From: Antilocapra americana
Taxonomy: Eukaryota > Chordata > Mammalia > Artiodactyla > Antilocapridae
Direction of reading: 5' to 3'
Assembly: GCA_007570785.1 (NCBI GenBank)
Contig: ML661900.1
Location: forward strand, 7,937,570-8,001,569
Length of the DNA stretch: 64,000 bases
Under the pieces are notes generated by a model. The model made no database searches and was not told the DNA's origin. It saw nothing but the letters and a program-made list of their open reading frames with translations. Positions 34,046 to 44,740 of the stretch are shown piece after piece (within the stretch, counting starts at the first letter, position 1; each line of letters begins with the position of its first letter). The position numbers were made by a program, and so were the translations under genes.

Positions 34046-36299
34046 CTCACCCCCGAGCCATCAGCGGAGAGCTGTATTGGAAGCAAGGGCTATATAGTAA
34101 ATGACCTGCCATTACCCAGACATTTTTCATGAAGGAAATGGAGTTTTAAGAACTAAGCCAGTTTCCAGTTGAGTAAAAAGAAAAGTTCAAATAAGTGTCT
34201 GAAACTTTTGTTAAATTAGATAGTTAGAGGTAAGGATTACATATAACTGCAAAAAAAACCAAAAAAATCCTAGTCTCTCTTCCTATATGAACTTATATAG
34301 CAACACCTGATTTGCCAGTTTATCTGTCTAATCTGAATAATGAGCAGTACAGACACAACCACACTCAAAATGACCACCTTAGACAGAGATATTTAACTGG
34401 AGGATAGCAACTTCTCTAAACTCTTTTGTTTTTGTCCCACATTTTCATCCATCATTACATCCTCTCCAAACACTGGAGCAATTCCAACAAGAGAATGAAA
34501 ATAAGAGCCAGGGATAAGACATCAGCAGTTTCAACTTAACAAAATAAAGTTTGAAAGTGGGAACTAATCCATAAAAGTGAGAGCTTGTCTTCCAGCATTT
34601 TGTATTTTCTCTTCACAACGCTTGCATTGTGTGCAGAGGATGTGCAAACAGAAACCCGAATATTTTGATTAATCACACAAAATATAAGAAATGGCAGAGA
34701 TTGCCTGAGGAAAACTGAATATATGAAACATTCAAGATGTGTGGCAAAGCCCCCAAATATTGACGGATCCTCAATATTCTCAGCACGTCTAGATTTTGAA
34801 TGAACATTTTATTTTCTTGTCAGTGATTCAGAATTTCCACTGCTCCTGTTGAGCAATGAGGGAAAATCATGCCAACTGGGAGAAAGCTTTATTTTAAGGT
34901 TGAAGGCATGAAATAAACACTAAGAAGACAATTGTACACCTGTTTTCAAAAGTAAAAAGGCATCTCAAATCTGCTTTGCTTTTGAAAATTTGGCCAAGGA
35001 GTGTATTTCAAAGACCCAATAGCCCATAACATTATTCCCAGGGCTCTGTGCTCTCTGCCTAATTGGGCTTCTACATATTTGCATAAGCATGATACTTCAT
35101 GATTAATGCATAAGACCCAGCATGGAACCCAGTATCAATTCATCTATAGAGGCTTTCCCCCACTGAAAACAATCATTGCACCTAAGATACAATCCATCAT
35201 ATCTGTAGGTATGACTGCATTGTAGAATACCAGACTACTTAAATGCCATGACAAAACCTTTACAGAACTGTGAGCCTCTTCTGTGTAAGAAAGAAGTTTT
35301 AAGAGGCCCACGGTCCTGCTGTCTTGGGGCCATCACTGATGCCTGAAAACATTTGTTTGCAAAATGAAGTGTCAAGGCCATAGACACTTTTTTCCCCTCC
35401 TGTTTGGCTCAAGCACTGAATCTAAAGCGGAGAATTCTAAAATAAACAACTATGACTACTTTTGGATTAAAAAAACAAATAATAGCTCCCCTTGCACCTT
35501 CGAACACTGAACAAGGGAGAAAAGACTTCTAGAATAAAAACTCTACAGAAGCGAGGGCAGACTCAGTCAGCAATGCCAGAAGGTATTGAACTTCAAGAAT
35601 GGAATCAGTTCTAGCTGAGATAGACTGCCGCACAATAAAGGAGCGTGAGCAACTCTCAGTATAACCTCTAGTGTGCAAAATGGTGGCGCCCGTACTTTCT
35701 CTGCTGGCTGGGTTGCTTAATTAGGCAGGAATCGCTTCCCCATGGGAGGACCTGGGAACTTAGAGTTCTCCAAGAGATCTCAGTGTGCCGTGGGAATAAA
35801 TAAAGACCCTTTGAGAGAACGCTTTCGAAAAGCACCTGAGATAGGTTTGTTGTGTCTTTTTTATTTATTAAAAATTAACATATCATGATGGGAAAAAATT
35901 GCCATCTGAAATTCTATGAAATTAAGAGGAACAGTCTGACATCACCATTTCCCAGGCATTTGCCCAGAGGTGACCTCTTGAATGAGGTGTGTATTTTTCC
36001 AGATGTTTTGTTATTTTTTAGGTATATGAGTGTGTGTGTGCTTTGTAGGTTTTGAGGGGAAAAAGAATTACTGCTCTGCATGCTTTCTATGACTTGCTTT
36101 TCTGCTTCACAATAGTTGGTGAGCTATTCCTGCAAAGTACACTTATACTTATCTCATCCTCTTTAGTAATTTCCACACATTACGTTGTGTGGATTATCAA
36201 CACATGAGGATTCTCGAAACACTGTTTTGTTTTAGTTTAAATCATTATAAGCAGTGTCACATGTGAGGCTGCTGGTACCTTAAAGGAAAAGACTGTTTT
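34046..36299. other. Repeat-poor stretch, possible conserved non-coding DNA
   Basis: I recognise no repeat in about 2.2 kb, which is unusual for this window. Motifs include a perfect octamer ATTTGCAT at 35077-35084, 'gattaatgcataa' at 35101, and 'ctaattgggcttc'. A less AT-rich segment with CpGs lies at 35560-35830. No exon with an open frame and good splice sites was evident. Conservation is inferred from appearance only. Confidence 0.45.
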
Positions 36300-36380
36300 G
36301 GCCACTACCGTATTCTGGTATTTAGCACAGACAATGGTGTAAGTGTCCGATAAAAATGTGTTAAATATATGAATTTAGTC
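36300..36380 (+). mobile_element. L2 LINE 3' end fragment
   Basis: 'ctggtatttagcacagac' and 'gataaaaatgtgttaaatat' resemble the L2 3' end ('cctagcacagtgcctggcac', 'aataaatgtttgttgaatga'). Confidence 0.4.
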
Positions 36381-36439
36381 TGTAGGGAAAACCCCCAACA
36401 AAATTCCCAGTCTTTCTTTATGGGATATATGAATTTAAA

Positions 36440-38120
36440 ACTTGTATGGCAAAAGCTTGTTTACCTCCCAAAAGATTATACCATTTTACACTTACATAAA
36501 GTGTGTCAGTCACCCTGTTCTATTTTACCCACGAGGAGATTATAGGCTTGATTTTTCATAACATGATTAATGAGAAAGTGAGTTTCATTATTTTAAATTG
36601 CCTTTCATTAATTTTAAAAAATATTGGAAATATTTCTAAGATTATTAGCCATGTGCATTTCTTTCCCTTTGAATATCTGTTCACATCCATTAACCATTTT
36701 TCTATTGGATTGCTGTTAATCTTTTTATACATAGCTTTTGATATGCTTTTCTGCATGTTTAACGATTCAGTCTTTTGTTTGCTATGCATTTTACAAATAC
36801 TTTTTGCTCTGTGACAAAAGTTGTCTTTGACTCTATTTACCTATTCATTCATCCATCCAACCATTCATCCATATCTCTTGCCTAGTGGAAAAATTCTGAT
36901 ATTTATGTTCAAAATATATCAAAAAGTCAAAAAGGACTTCTGAGTTTAATTTTTGAAAAACTTTCTTTACTCAAAGAATAAAAACTAATTCACACACATA
37001 TACTTTAAATGTCTACTATTTCTATAGATTTGAAATGTCAACAGCATTATGTACCAAGTCTTGTAGGTACTGTGTCTGTTTTGGAATTCCTGCTCTGTTT
37101 CATTGTCAGCAAGTCCGTTCCTGCATCAGTGCCATACTGTTTTAATTACTGTATCATTCATGATACATTTTATTTTTGGATACAGTTAGACTGCCCATGG
37201 GTTTCTCAGGCGGTGCTAGTGGTAAGAACCCACCTGCCAATGCAGGAGACATAAGAGACAAAAATCCCTGAGTCAGGAAAATCCCCTGGAGGAAGACTTG
37301 GCAACCCACTCCGGCATTCTTGCCTAGAGAATCCCATGAACAAAGGAGCCTGGAACACAACTGAGGCAAATTAGCAGGCATGCAGACTGCCCATATTACA
37401 TCTTTATCTCTCAGTATTGTCCCAAATTTATATTTTAGAAAATAAAACGTATTTTGGCATATTCAAAAAAAAAATAAAAGAATAGAAAAACACTTTGATT
37501 CATTTACAAAGAATTAATATCTTCACAATGTCGAGCTTTTTAACCAAAGAACAAGATACATCTTTCCATAACTTGTGTGTTTTTGTTTTATGGCTTTCAG
37601 TGGCCCTGCAGCTGCACATTTTCAAAAGCATTTTTCTCCTTGATTTTGTGACTAAGATATTTTCTTTCATATCAGTAGTTTTAAAAAGAAAAGCTAATTA
37701 TTTTATAAATACATTTTGTATCTAGTCATTTTATTAAATATTCATATTATTTCTAATAGCTCTCAGCTAATTATTTGGGGCTATATTAGTACATTACCAT
37801 AAGAAATAAATTTGCCTCCATCTTTGGAAAATTTATACTAGCTATTTTATTCCCTTTGCCTTCTTTGACACATTAATATGATAAATGATTTTAAGATGAG
37901 CCCAGTTAACCATGATCTACTACCTATAAAATTATTCATAAAATTATGTTTTTACTTTAAGATTTTATTTAAGATTTTATTCAGAAGTTTTGCATTGATA
38001 TTCAGTAATCAGAATAGACTGTCATTTTCTTTTTGTGCTGTATTTGTCAATTAATATGATCACTGTAAGTGGTTTTATAAAAATAACTTGAAAGTTTACC
38101 TTCTTTATCTGTCAGGTTCC
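36440..38120 (-). mobile_element. Ancient L1 (L1M-type) ORF2, reverse orientation
   Basis: Reversed ORF2 landmarks appear in order: 'attagccatgtgcatttctt', 'ccatttttctattggattgc' (36698), 'agtgccatactgttttaatt' (37129), 'aatatcttcacaatgtcg' (37516), 'ttgcattgatattcagtaat' (37990). The copy is split by a Bov-tA at 37199-37383. All frames are broken. Confidence 0.75.
37199..37383 (+). mobile_element. Bov-tA SINE nested in ancient L1
   Basis: Head 'gggtttctcaggcggtgcta', body 'cattcttgcctagagaatcc'. The tail is shortened relative to full copies. A perfect 11-bp TSD 'agactgcccat' lies at 37188-37198 and 37384-37394. Confidence 0.93.
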
Positions 38121-38880
38121 AATAAAAAGCACAGCCACCACTCAAGGTATTTCAATCAGAGAGGGAGTTAAAATAGGAAATAAGGTCTCAAAATGTTTGG
38201 AAGAGCTAGAAGAGCAAGAAAGAAGTTCATTTCTCTCTTTAGGACCTACATTAAGCAGCTACGTCCCCAGAAGGAGGAATATCCACTCATTTGCTGTGGC
38301 CACTCTAGCTCTAGAAGCCCCCCGCCTCCCGGGTCACTGTCGTTCATCAGCCTGCCTGCACCTGCCCTGACCAGCCAACGCTGCCAGAAGTCGGACTTGG
38401 CTTCTCCACTCTTCCTCCCTAATCTTGCACTAGTGCCTGCTGCTGGCACAACTATCCACAGCCCTACTAGCAAAGCCCTGCCTCCAGACCCTTGAAATAC
38501 AGGGAACACAGGTGATCAGAGAAAAAGCTGAATACTAATAAATAATACTGGCACACCTTCTCTCAATTTTCTGGGAGCATGTAAATAACATTGAAATTGT
38601 TTATTTCTTCAAAGCTTGAAAAAAACTACTGTGAAACCATTTGGACTTGTGCTTTTGTGGGAAATTTTATATTCTTCATTCTTTTCCATGAATAGATTTT
38701 TTTCCTGTCTCTTCTCATGTAAAATTTAGTAAATCATATTTTCTAATTAAATCATCCATTTCAGTAGGTTTTAAACTTAACTGCATAGATTTTTGCTTTG
38801 TAATTTATTTCTGTTTTTCTGCATCACTGGTCATTTCTCTTTCCTCATTTTATGATAGTAGGCAGATTAAATCCTATCTT
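38121..38880. other. Unassigned DNA with a GC-rich patch
   Basis: The part at 38260-38490 is much richer in C and G than its neighbours, with CpGs near 'ccccgcctcccgggtcactg'. A 100-codon frame (38193-38495, plus) is proline- and serine-rich and has no domain, so I do not call it a gene. It could be an unrecognised old LTR or L1 UTR. Confidence 0.4.
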
Positions 38881-38882
38881 TT

Positions 38883-39488
38883 TGTGAACCTTCCCCTGAA
38901 ATACACACACCCTGATGCCCAGAATTTGTGAATGTTATATTATATGGCAAAGGGACTTTGCTGATCTGATTGAAGCTGCAGACCTTGAGAAGGAGAGGTT
39001 TTCCTAGATTATCCTGGTGTAATCAAAGTACATAAACCTTTAAAAGCAGAGAACTTCTCTCTGACTGGAGTCAGAAAGAATGGCTGAAGGATAATGGCAG
39101 AAAGTGCAAGAGACAGATTAGGAATTTGAAGACAGAGAGGGCAAGTTCACAAGGAATGCACACACTTGAAGGAGAGCCTGAGGTCTGAGAGAGGTCCCCA
39201 CTAACAGTGAGCAAGGAAGAAATATCCTTAATGCTACAATCACAGGAGCTGAGTTCTGCCAGCTCTTAAAAGAACTTGGAAGCAGGTCCTTCCCAAGAGC
39301 CTCTGGCTGGAGAGCCCAGGATGTCGGAGACACCTGTCATTTAGCTTTGTGAGTGCTTGAGCAGAGGAACCGGATGATGAGCTGAGCCAGCCTGTTCTTC
39401 TGACCTACAGAAGTGAGATTGGAGATAACAAAATTGTGTTGTTTTAAACCATTTTGTAGTAATTAGATCAGCAGTAAAAAATGTAACA
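38883..39488 (+). mobile_element. MLT1-type ERVL-MaLR LTR
   Basis: MLT1 landmarks in order: 'atatggcaaagggactttgc', 'gattatcctggtgtaatcaa', 'ttctgacctacagaagtgag', 'ttgtgttgttttaaacc' and 'ttttgtagtaattag'. It is long and decayed. MaLR elements are non-autonomous LTR fossils of placental mammals; no internal coding sequence is attached here. Confidence 0.85.
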
Positions 39489-39559
39489 TTTTTAATTGCA
39501 CACATATCTGTGCTTCTTCCACTTTGTTGTCTTGATTACATTAGACAGCTTTGTCTAGT

Positions 39560-40500
39560 TTAGGGCTTGTTGGGTCTTTTCCAAAGATTCAAGTCTTATA
39601 TTTACTCATTGATTCTGCCACACTTTTTTTCCAGTTCAATAATTTCTGAAAAATCACATCAAATTTTGCATTTAATACAAATAGAAACGTATTCTTATAT
39701 ATCCTACTATGACTTGCTTTGTTTTACCCAATATTATGTCCCTGAGATTTATCTGTGTTTTTGCAACAGATGTAATTTATTCCTTTACTGCAAGTCTTAG
39801 CATTCAGTGGAAGAATACACAAAGAATTCATTCTATTCCTGATATTTGAGTTATTTCCAGTGTTTGTCTGTTTGCTTTCACTTTTATAAAATGTGCTGCT
39901 ACAAACACTCTTCTACTAAAAATGATGGTCACATGCATTATTTTTCTTAGTGCATACCAAGTAAGTAGAGTAGCCGAGATTACTTACAAGATAATTCAAA
40001 CTGTTTTCCAACATGGTTTTACTGATTTATATTCCTATCCACAATGTCTAAGAGTTCTGATTGCTTTTGAATTTTGCCAACACTTTCTCAAAGATGTCTT
40101 TTGATAAACAGACATCCCCAGTTTTAGAGTCAAATTTATTCTTTTTTTCCCCCCCATTATGTTCTGATCTTTTAAAAGAGCTCCTTCTTTATCTTAGGTA
40201 TTAAAACTATTCTCCTTTATTTTTAAATTTAATAATTTATCACTTTATTTTATAAAATTTATAAATTTGTCTCTTTATCTGTAGTTCTTTAATCCCCTTA
40301 AAATTTATTTTTGCATAAGTATAAGGCTAGAGTACAATTTCATTCTTTTCATGTCTAAACAACTATCCAAAGACTTTGAATTGAGAAGGCCACTTTTCCT
40401 TACTTATCTGGACCTGTTTTTTTGTGTATAAGTGTATTTTCATCATTTTAATTGAATATTATGCATTGTGTATGAATGTGTGCAGTCTTAAGATAATATT
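39560..40500 (-). mobile_element. Ancient L1 (L1M-type), 3' part, reverse orientation
   Basis: Reversed landmarks: 'ctgagatttatctgtgtttt' (39742), 'gaatttacttaca...'-type sequence replaced by 'aaactgttttccaacatgg' (39998), 'attttgccaacactttctca' (40072), 'gtacaatttcattcttttca' (40332). These match the order in L1M ORF2 ends. It follows the MLT1 LTR and is probably a different copy from 36440-38120. Confidence 0.7.
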
Positions 40501-40554
40501 GTTTGTCATCTTCCCCACTTAGAATAAAAAGAGAATGCCTTTGAGAGTGGATTT

Positions 40555-40688
40555 GGAGGACTTCCCTGACAGTCCAGTGATTAAGACTCCGTGTTCCCAG
40601 TGCAGGGAATACAAGTTCAATCTCTGGCCAGGGAACTAAGACCTCACCTGGCACATGGCATGGCCAAAAAAAAGAAAAGAGAGAGAGG
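40555..40688 (+). mobile_element. CHR-type SINE
   Basis: Head 'ggacttccctgacagtccag', box-B-like 'caagttcaatctctggccag', A-rich tail 'ccaaaaaaaagaaaagagag'. TSD 'gagtggattt' at 40545-40554 and 40689-40698. Confidence 0.92.
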
Positions 40689-40698
40689 GAGTGGATTT

Positions 40699-41490
40699 TG
40701 GTCTTAGTAAGCTTCCATCTACCTCTGGTCTATTTGCTCCCAAGGTCCTAGAGCCCAGCCCTCTAGGTATCCTGACTGAGAACATGGGAAACTTACTGAA
40801 TCCCTCCTCTTTGACATGCCCCAAACTCTTTTTTTTTTTTTTTCTCTTCTTGAGACCATGAATCTGCCAACAACTCCACATTGTTTCTCAACACATTTTT
40901 GGTTAACTTCAATTATAACTCTAAGGAGCCTAAAAATTAAGCACATTCTTAGGGAAAAACACTAAGGGTCAGTCTTCATTCATTGCACTTACTTCCTTGT
41001 TCTCTCCAGGAACTTGGATCCTCAAGTCCTGGATGCTTTGACAGCTCTGAAATCCAAGCTTCCAGCCCCACGTGGTTGCCAACGCTTTGCCACTGCTTTG
41101 TTGCGTGGTAAGAACTTTCCCTAGATTCTTATCCGCACACCTAGCACCAAGAATCAGCTGATTTCCAGAGGGGATATGCAAAGTAGATGATACTGCCTTC
41201 CTGGTTCCTGTAATCATGGCATCTAGAATACTGGCTGCCTCTCTCTCTAATGCCTTCAAACTGTTGCTTTTTATATCTTATCTGATTTCCTTATTATTCT
41301 CAGTGGGAACATCTGGTTGATGCCAGCTACTCTCTCACAGTTGGAAGTAGAAGTCTGCACTTCTCAGAACTTCTCATTTTTTTGCCTCATTTGTTTTCCC
41401 AGTCTTATCTCCTACTATTCTTAGCTCCTAATGGCATATCTAAAAATTGTAAAACACAAAATCATACAATTTTAAGACTAAAAGAAAAAG
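40699..41490. other. Unassigned DNA containing an exon-like segment
   Basis: No repeat recognised apart from a T-run at 40828-40845. The segment at 41010-41107 has strong splice-site-like borders and an open frame; it is described separately. Confidence 0.4.
41010..41107 (+). other. Exon-like segment (98 nt), unproven
   Basis: A pyrimidine-rich tract ends in 'ttgttctctccag' at 41009, and 'gtaagaac' follows at 41108, so both borders look like good splice sites. One frame is open across all 98 nt and includes LDPQVLDALTALKSKLPAPR, which has plausible protein composition. The length is not a multiple of three. A second frame is also open. I do not recognise the peptide and I see no partner exon. 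Chance matches of this quality are common in mammalian DNA, so this is a candidate only. Confidence 0.2.
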
Positions 41491-41494
41491 ACCT

Positions 41495-41600
41495 GACTCA
41501 GGTGTTTCATTTTCCAGATGAGGAAAGTGAGGCCCCTAAAGATTAAGTGGTTTTTCTTGGCCCAAGTAGCAGAATTGATACTAAAGTTTACATATGCTTG
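41495..41600 (-). mobile_element. MIR SINE fragment
   Basis: 'cattttccagatgaggaaag', 'tgaggcccctaaagattaag' and 'tggcccaagtagcag' are the reversed MIR core. Confidence 0.75.
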
Positions 41601-42148
41601 TTCCTTACAGGGGCTGGTAGAGCAAGGCAAGAGCAGAAGAACTGAGGAGGGAAAATTTATCTCCATCCTTCATATCAAGAAGAAATATTTCCATTTCTTT
41701 TCCCAGTGAATAAGGTCTGTTGCTTTCTAACATACCTCTACTGACACCACACTTGTCTCCTAGCATAAACTATGATTTTTCTCCCAGTTATTAATTATAG
41801 CTGTCATTTCCGAGCCCAGAGCCAGAGGTAATGATCATGCTGCTTCTTTTACCAAGAATGAGGAAACCTGGGAAACATCTATAAACCACCCTCCAACCTG
41901 TTTTAGTCAAGAAGAAATCTGTATATCCCATATTGATAGTCTTGCCTGTAGGGCTAATCACCAGAGTAGTCATGTAATTTATTATCCAAATGGTGTACTT
42001 TTGAGAGTGATAGAGGATACTGTTAATAATGATCCCAGGACAACAGGCATAAACCAATACCAGGCTACGCACCCTGGTCAGCAATAAGTTATCTCTAAAT
42101 TGCAAAAATAGTTCTATTCTAATACTTCCTTAATTCCTCTCACTTTCA
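41601..42148. other. Unassigned DNA
   Basis: No recognised family. A 104-codon minus-strand frame (41791-42105) has no support. Confidence 0.45.
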
Positions 42149-42149
42149 A

Positions 42150-42352
42150 ATGGTGGCTAAGAATCTGCCTGTCAACTCAGGAGATGCAGCAGACATGGTT
42201 GGATTCCTGGGTTGGGAAGATCCCCTGGAGAAGCAAACAGCAACCCACACCACTACTCTCACCTGGAGAATCCCATGACAGAGGAGGCTGACAGGCTACC
42301 ATAGGGTCCCAAGGAGTCGAACATGACTGACCTACTGAGCACTCACACATTT
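42150..42352 (+). mobile_element. Bov-tA SINE, diverged
   Basis: 'ggtggctaagaatctgcctg', 'ttgggaagatcccctggaga', 'acctggagaatcccatgaca' and 'gagtcgaacatgactgacct' follow the Bov-tA order. Confidence 0.85.
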
Positions 42353-42639
42353 GGAAAGCTCCTTAGGGGAGGGAACCTTTTCCAATTGGCTTCTTTCCTA
42401 CCATTTGCTTTAAAATTTTTAAATGCTGGTTTAAGTTGGATCTCATCATCATGAAGAAAGCAGAGGGTATTTCAAATGAGACAAGGTTTAAAGATTCCTG
42501 TGCAAGAATTTAGAGAGGAAAGATTTTTCTAAACAAGCTATGAAAAGTAGGGTTCATAGAAGAAAAGACTGATAAATATTACTTTAAAAGTGTTTGTAAG
42601 ATGAAATAAATGAAAAAAAAGACCAGCCACAGATTAAAA

Positions 42640-43500
42640 GATATTTATAATCTTTGTGTCTAAAAATTGATTATAATCCAGTATATATAAAATCTTCCAT
42701 GAATCAATATGAAAATGATATGTAATTCAATAGAAAAAAATGGGCAAAATGGAAACAGAAAATAAACATGTCTTGCTGATAAAATATTTTAAATTCTCAA
42801 CTTCACTAATAATCAAGGATGTAAAAATTAAACAATGAAGTAACATCCCATATTCATTAAATTGGCAAAAACAAATAGCCTGTTAGAACAGAAAAATGAA
42901 TGACATTGAAATATGGACATTCTGATGAGAGTGTACGGTGGTGCTACCATTTTGGTGAACAATTTTGAATTCCCTGGTAAAGTCGATGATATACCTATCT
43001 TAATATTCAGCAATTATTCTTCTTAGATGGCTACTTTAAAAGTTTCTTAAATATATGAAAACAGATACATATAAAGAACAATTACTATACTGTTATTTGT
43101 GACAGAAAAAAAAGCATGAACACCCAAGTTGCCCTCAACCAGGCAATGCAATATAGCTTATTCATGCAAAGGAATACTGAACAGCACTCTTGTAAATGAC
43201 TGAATTAAATCCTTTACATCATGCTGTTGAACTGAAAAACAAGCAAATTGCCAATTAAAATATATGGCACAGTGCAACAAACATACAAAGAAACACACAC
43301 ATATGTTTTTAAAATATCTGAATAATGGTATTTATATAAAAAGGTATAAAAACATATGGGGATAATATATTACAAGTGTTGGATAATTCTAGAATAGGGA
43401 GAGGGATGGAATGAGACAGAGAGCCTTAGATATAAACATAACAGTATTAATGGATGTATTTAAACATGCTTATGTAAAATAATTTTTGAAAAATATTAAC
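42640..43500 (+). mobile_element. Ancient L1 (L1M-type), ORF2 end and 3' part
   Basis: Landmarks: 'atgggcaaaatggaaaca' (42740), 'cttcactaataatcaagg' (42802), 'ttaaattggcaaaaacaaat' (42858), 'tattcatgcaaaggaatact' (43160). All frames are broken. Confidence 0.65.
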
Positions 43501-43686
43501 AGCTATTTAAATTCATAGTTGATATGTAGGTGTGTATTGTATTATTTTCTGTTTTTTAAAAATGTTTGTATGTTTCATGTTTAAGCATTTGAAGTGTTTT
43601 GAAAAGCCTAACCTCTTTCCCCTATACGTGCAGCTAGAGCTGTTAATTAAGGAAAATATTCACTGCACAATATTATTGATAAACAA

Positions 43687-44425
43687 GTGTCTTTTAATTT
43701 CATGGCTGCCATCACCTTCTGCAGTGATTTTGGAGCCCAAAAAAATAAAGTCTCTCACTGTTTCCATTGTTTCCCCATCTATTTGCTATGAAGTGATGGG
43801 ACTGGATGCCATGATCTTAGTTCTCTGAATGCTGAGTTTTAAGCAGATGGTGACTGCAGCCATGAAACTGAAAGGCACTTGCTCCTTGGAAGAAAAGCTA
43901 TGACCAACCTATACAACATATTAAAAAGCAGAGACATTACTTTGCCAACAAAGATCCGTCTAGTCAAAGCTATGGTTTTTCCAGTAGTTATGTATGGATG
44001 TGAGAGTTGGACTATAAAGAAAGCTGAGCCCTGAGGAATTGATGTTTTTCTTTTTTTTTTTTTTGGAATTGATGTTTTTCAACTGTGGTGTTGGAGAAGA
44101 CTCTTGAGAGGCACTTGGACTACAAGGAGATCCAACCAGTCAATCCTAAAGGAGATGAGTCCTGAATATTCATTCATTCATGAAGCTGAAACTCCAATAC
44201 TTCGGCTACCTAATGTGAAGAACTGACTCATTGGAAAAGACCCTGATGCTGGGAAAGATTGAGGGCAGAAGGAGAAGGGGATGACAGAGGATGAGATGAT
44301 TGGATGGCATCACTGACTCAATGGACATGAGCTTGAGTAAGCTCTGGGAGTTAGTGCTGGACAGGGAAGCCTATGACCATGGGGTTGCAAAGAGTCAGAC
44401 AAGACTGGGTGACTGAACTGACTAA
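43687..44425 (+). mobile_element. BovB LINE with inverted 5' segment
   Basis: 43687-43842 is BovB in reverse orientation ('gtgtcttttaatttcatggc' to 'gctgagttttaagc'). From 43843 the element runs forward ('agatggtgactgcagccatg') to its 3' end ('gactgaactgacta'). About 37 bp of BovB is present in both arms at the inversion junction. A perfect 12-bp TSD 'attgataaacaa' flanks the whole unit (43675-43686, 44426-44437), so it entered as one event. The reverse transcriptase sequence is broken by the inversion and by the tract at 44051. Confidence 0.93.
44035..44080 (-). mobile_element. Poly(A)-only retro-insertion (T14) with 16-bp TSD
   Basis: T14 at 44051-44064 is flanked by perfect copies of 'ggaattgatgtttttc' (44035-44050 and 44065-44080). 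Other BovB copies have only one copy of this segment and no T-run. Read on the minus strand, the nick site is TT|GAAAA, close to the L1 endonuclease consensus TT|AAAA. Confidence 0.75.
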
Positions 44426-44524
44426 ATTGATAAACAAAGAGAATATAGAGTATTTATTTGTGGGGGAGGGCGGAAATCATGAGGTTTCAAGTCCTAGCTC
44501 TTGTACTTGCTGGACATGAAGACC

Positions 44525-44740
44525 TTGACCTCCCCAGGTAGCACAGTGGTTAAGAATCTGCCTGCCAGTGCAAGAGACCCAAGAGATGCAGGTTCAATCA
44601 CATCAGGGTCAGGAAGATCCCCTGGAGTAGGACTTGGCAACTCACTCCAGTATTCTTGCCTGGAAAATTACATGGACAGAGGAACCTGGCAGACTGCAGA
44701 CTATAGGGTCACAAAGAGTCAGGCACGATGGAGAAAAACA
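44525..44740 (+). mobile_element. Bov-tA SINE
   Basis: Head 'tccccaggtagcacagtggt', body 'actccagtattcttgcctgg', tail 'cacaaagagtcaggcacga'. A 162-codon frame across it is a by-product. Confidence 0.9.

Noticed and set aside
36503..36814. 103-codon hydrophobic frame resembling membrane segments
   Set aside because: It is antisense translation of T-rich reversed L1 ORF2, which gives Phe/Leu/Ile-rich peptides by composition.
38193..38495. 100-codon frame in a GC-rich patch
   Set aside because: Low-complexity Pro/Ser composition and no splice or start context.
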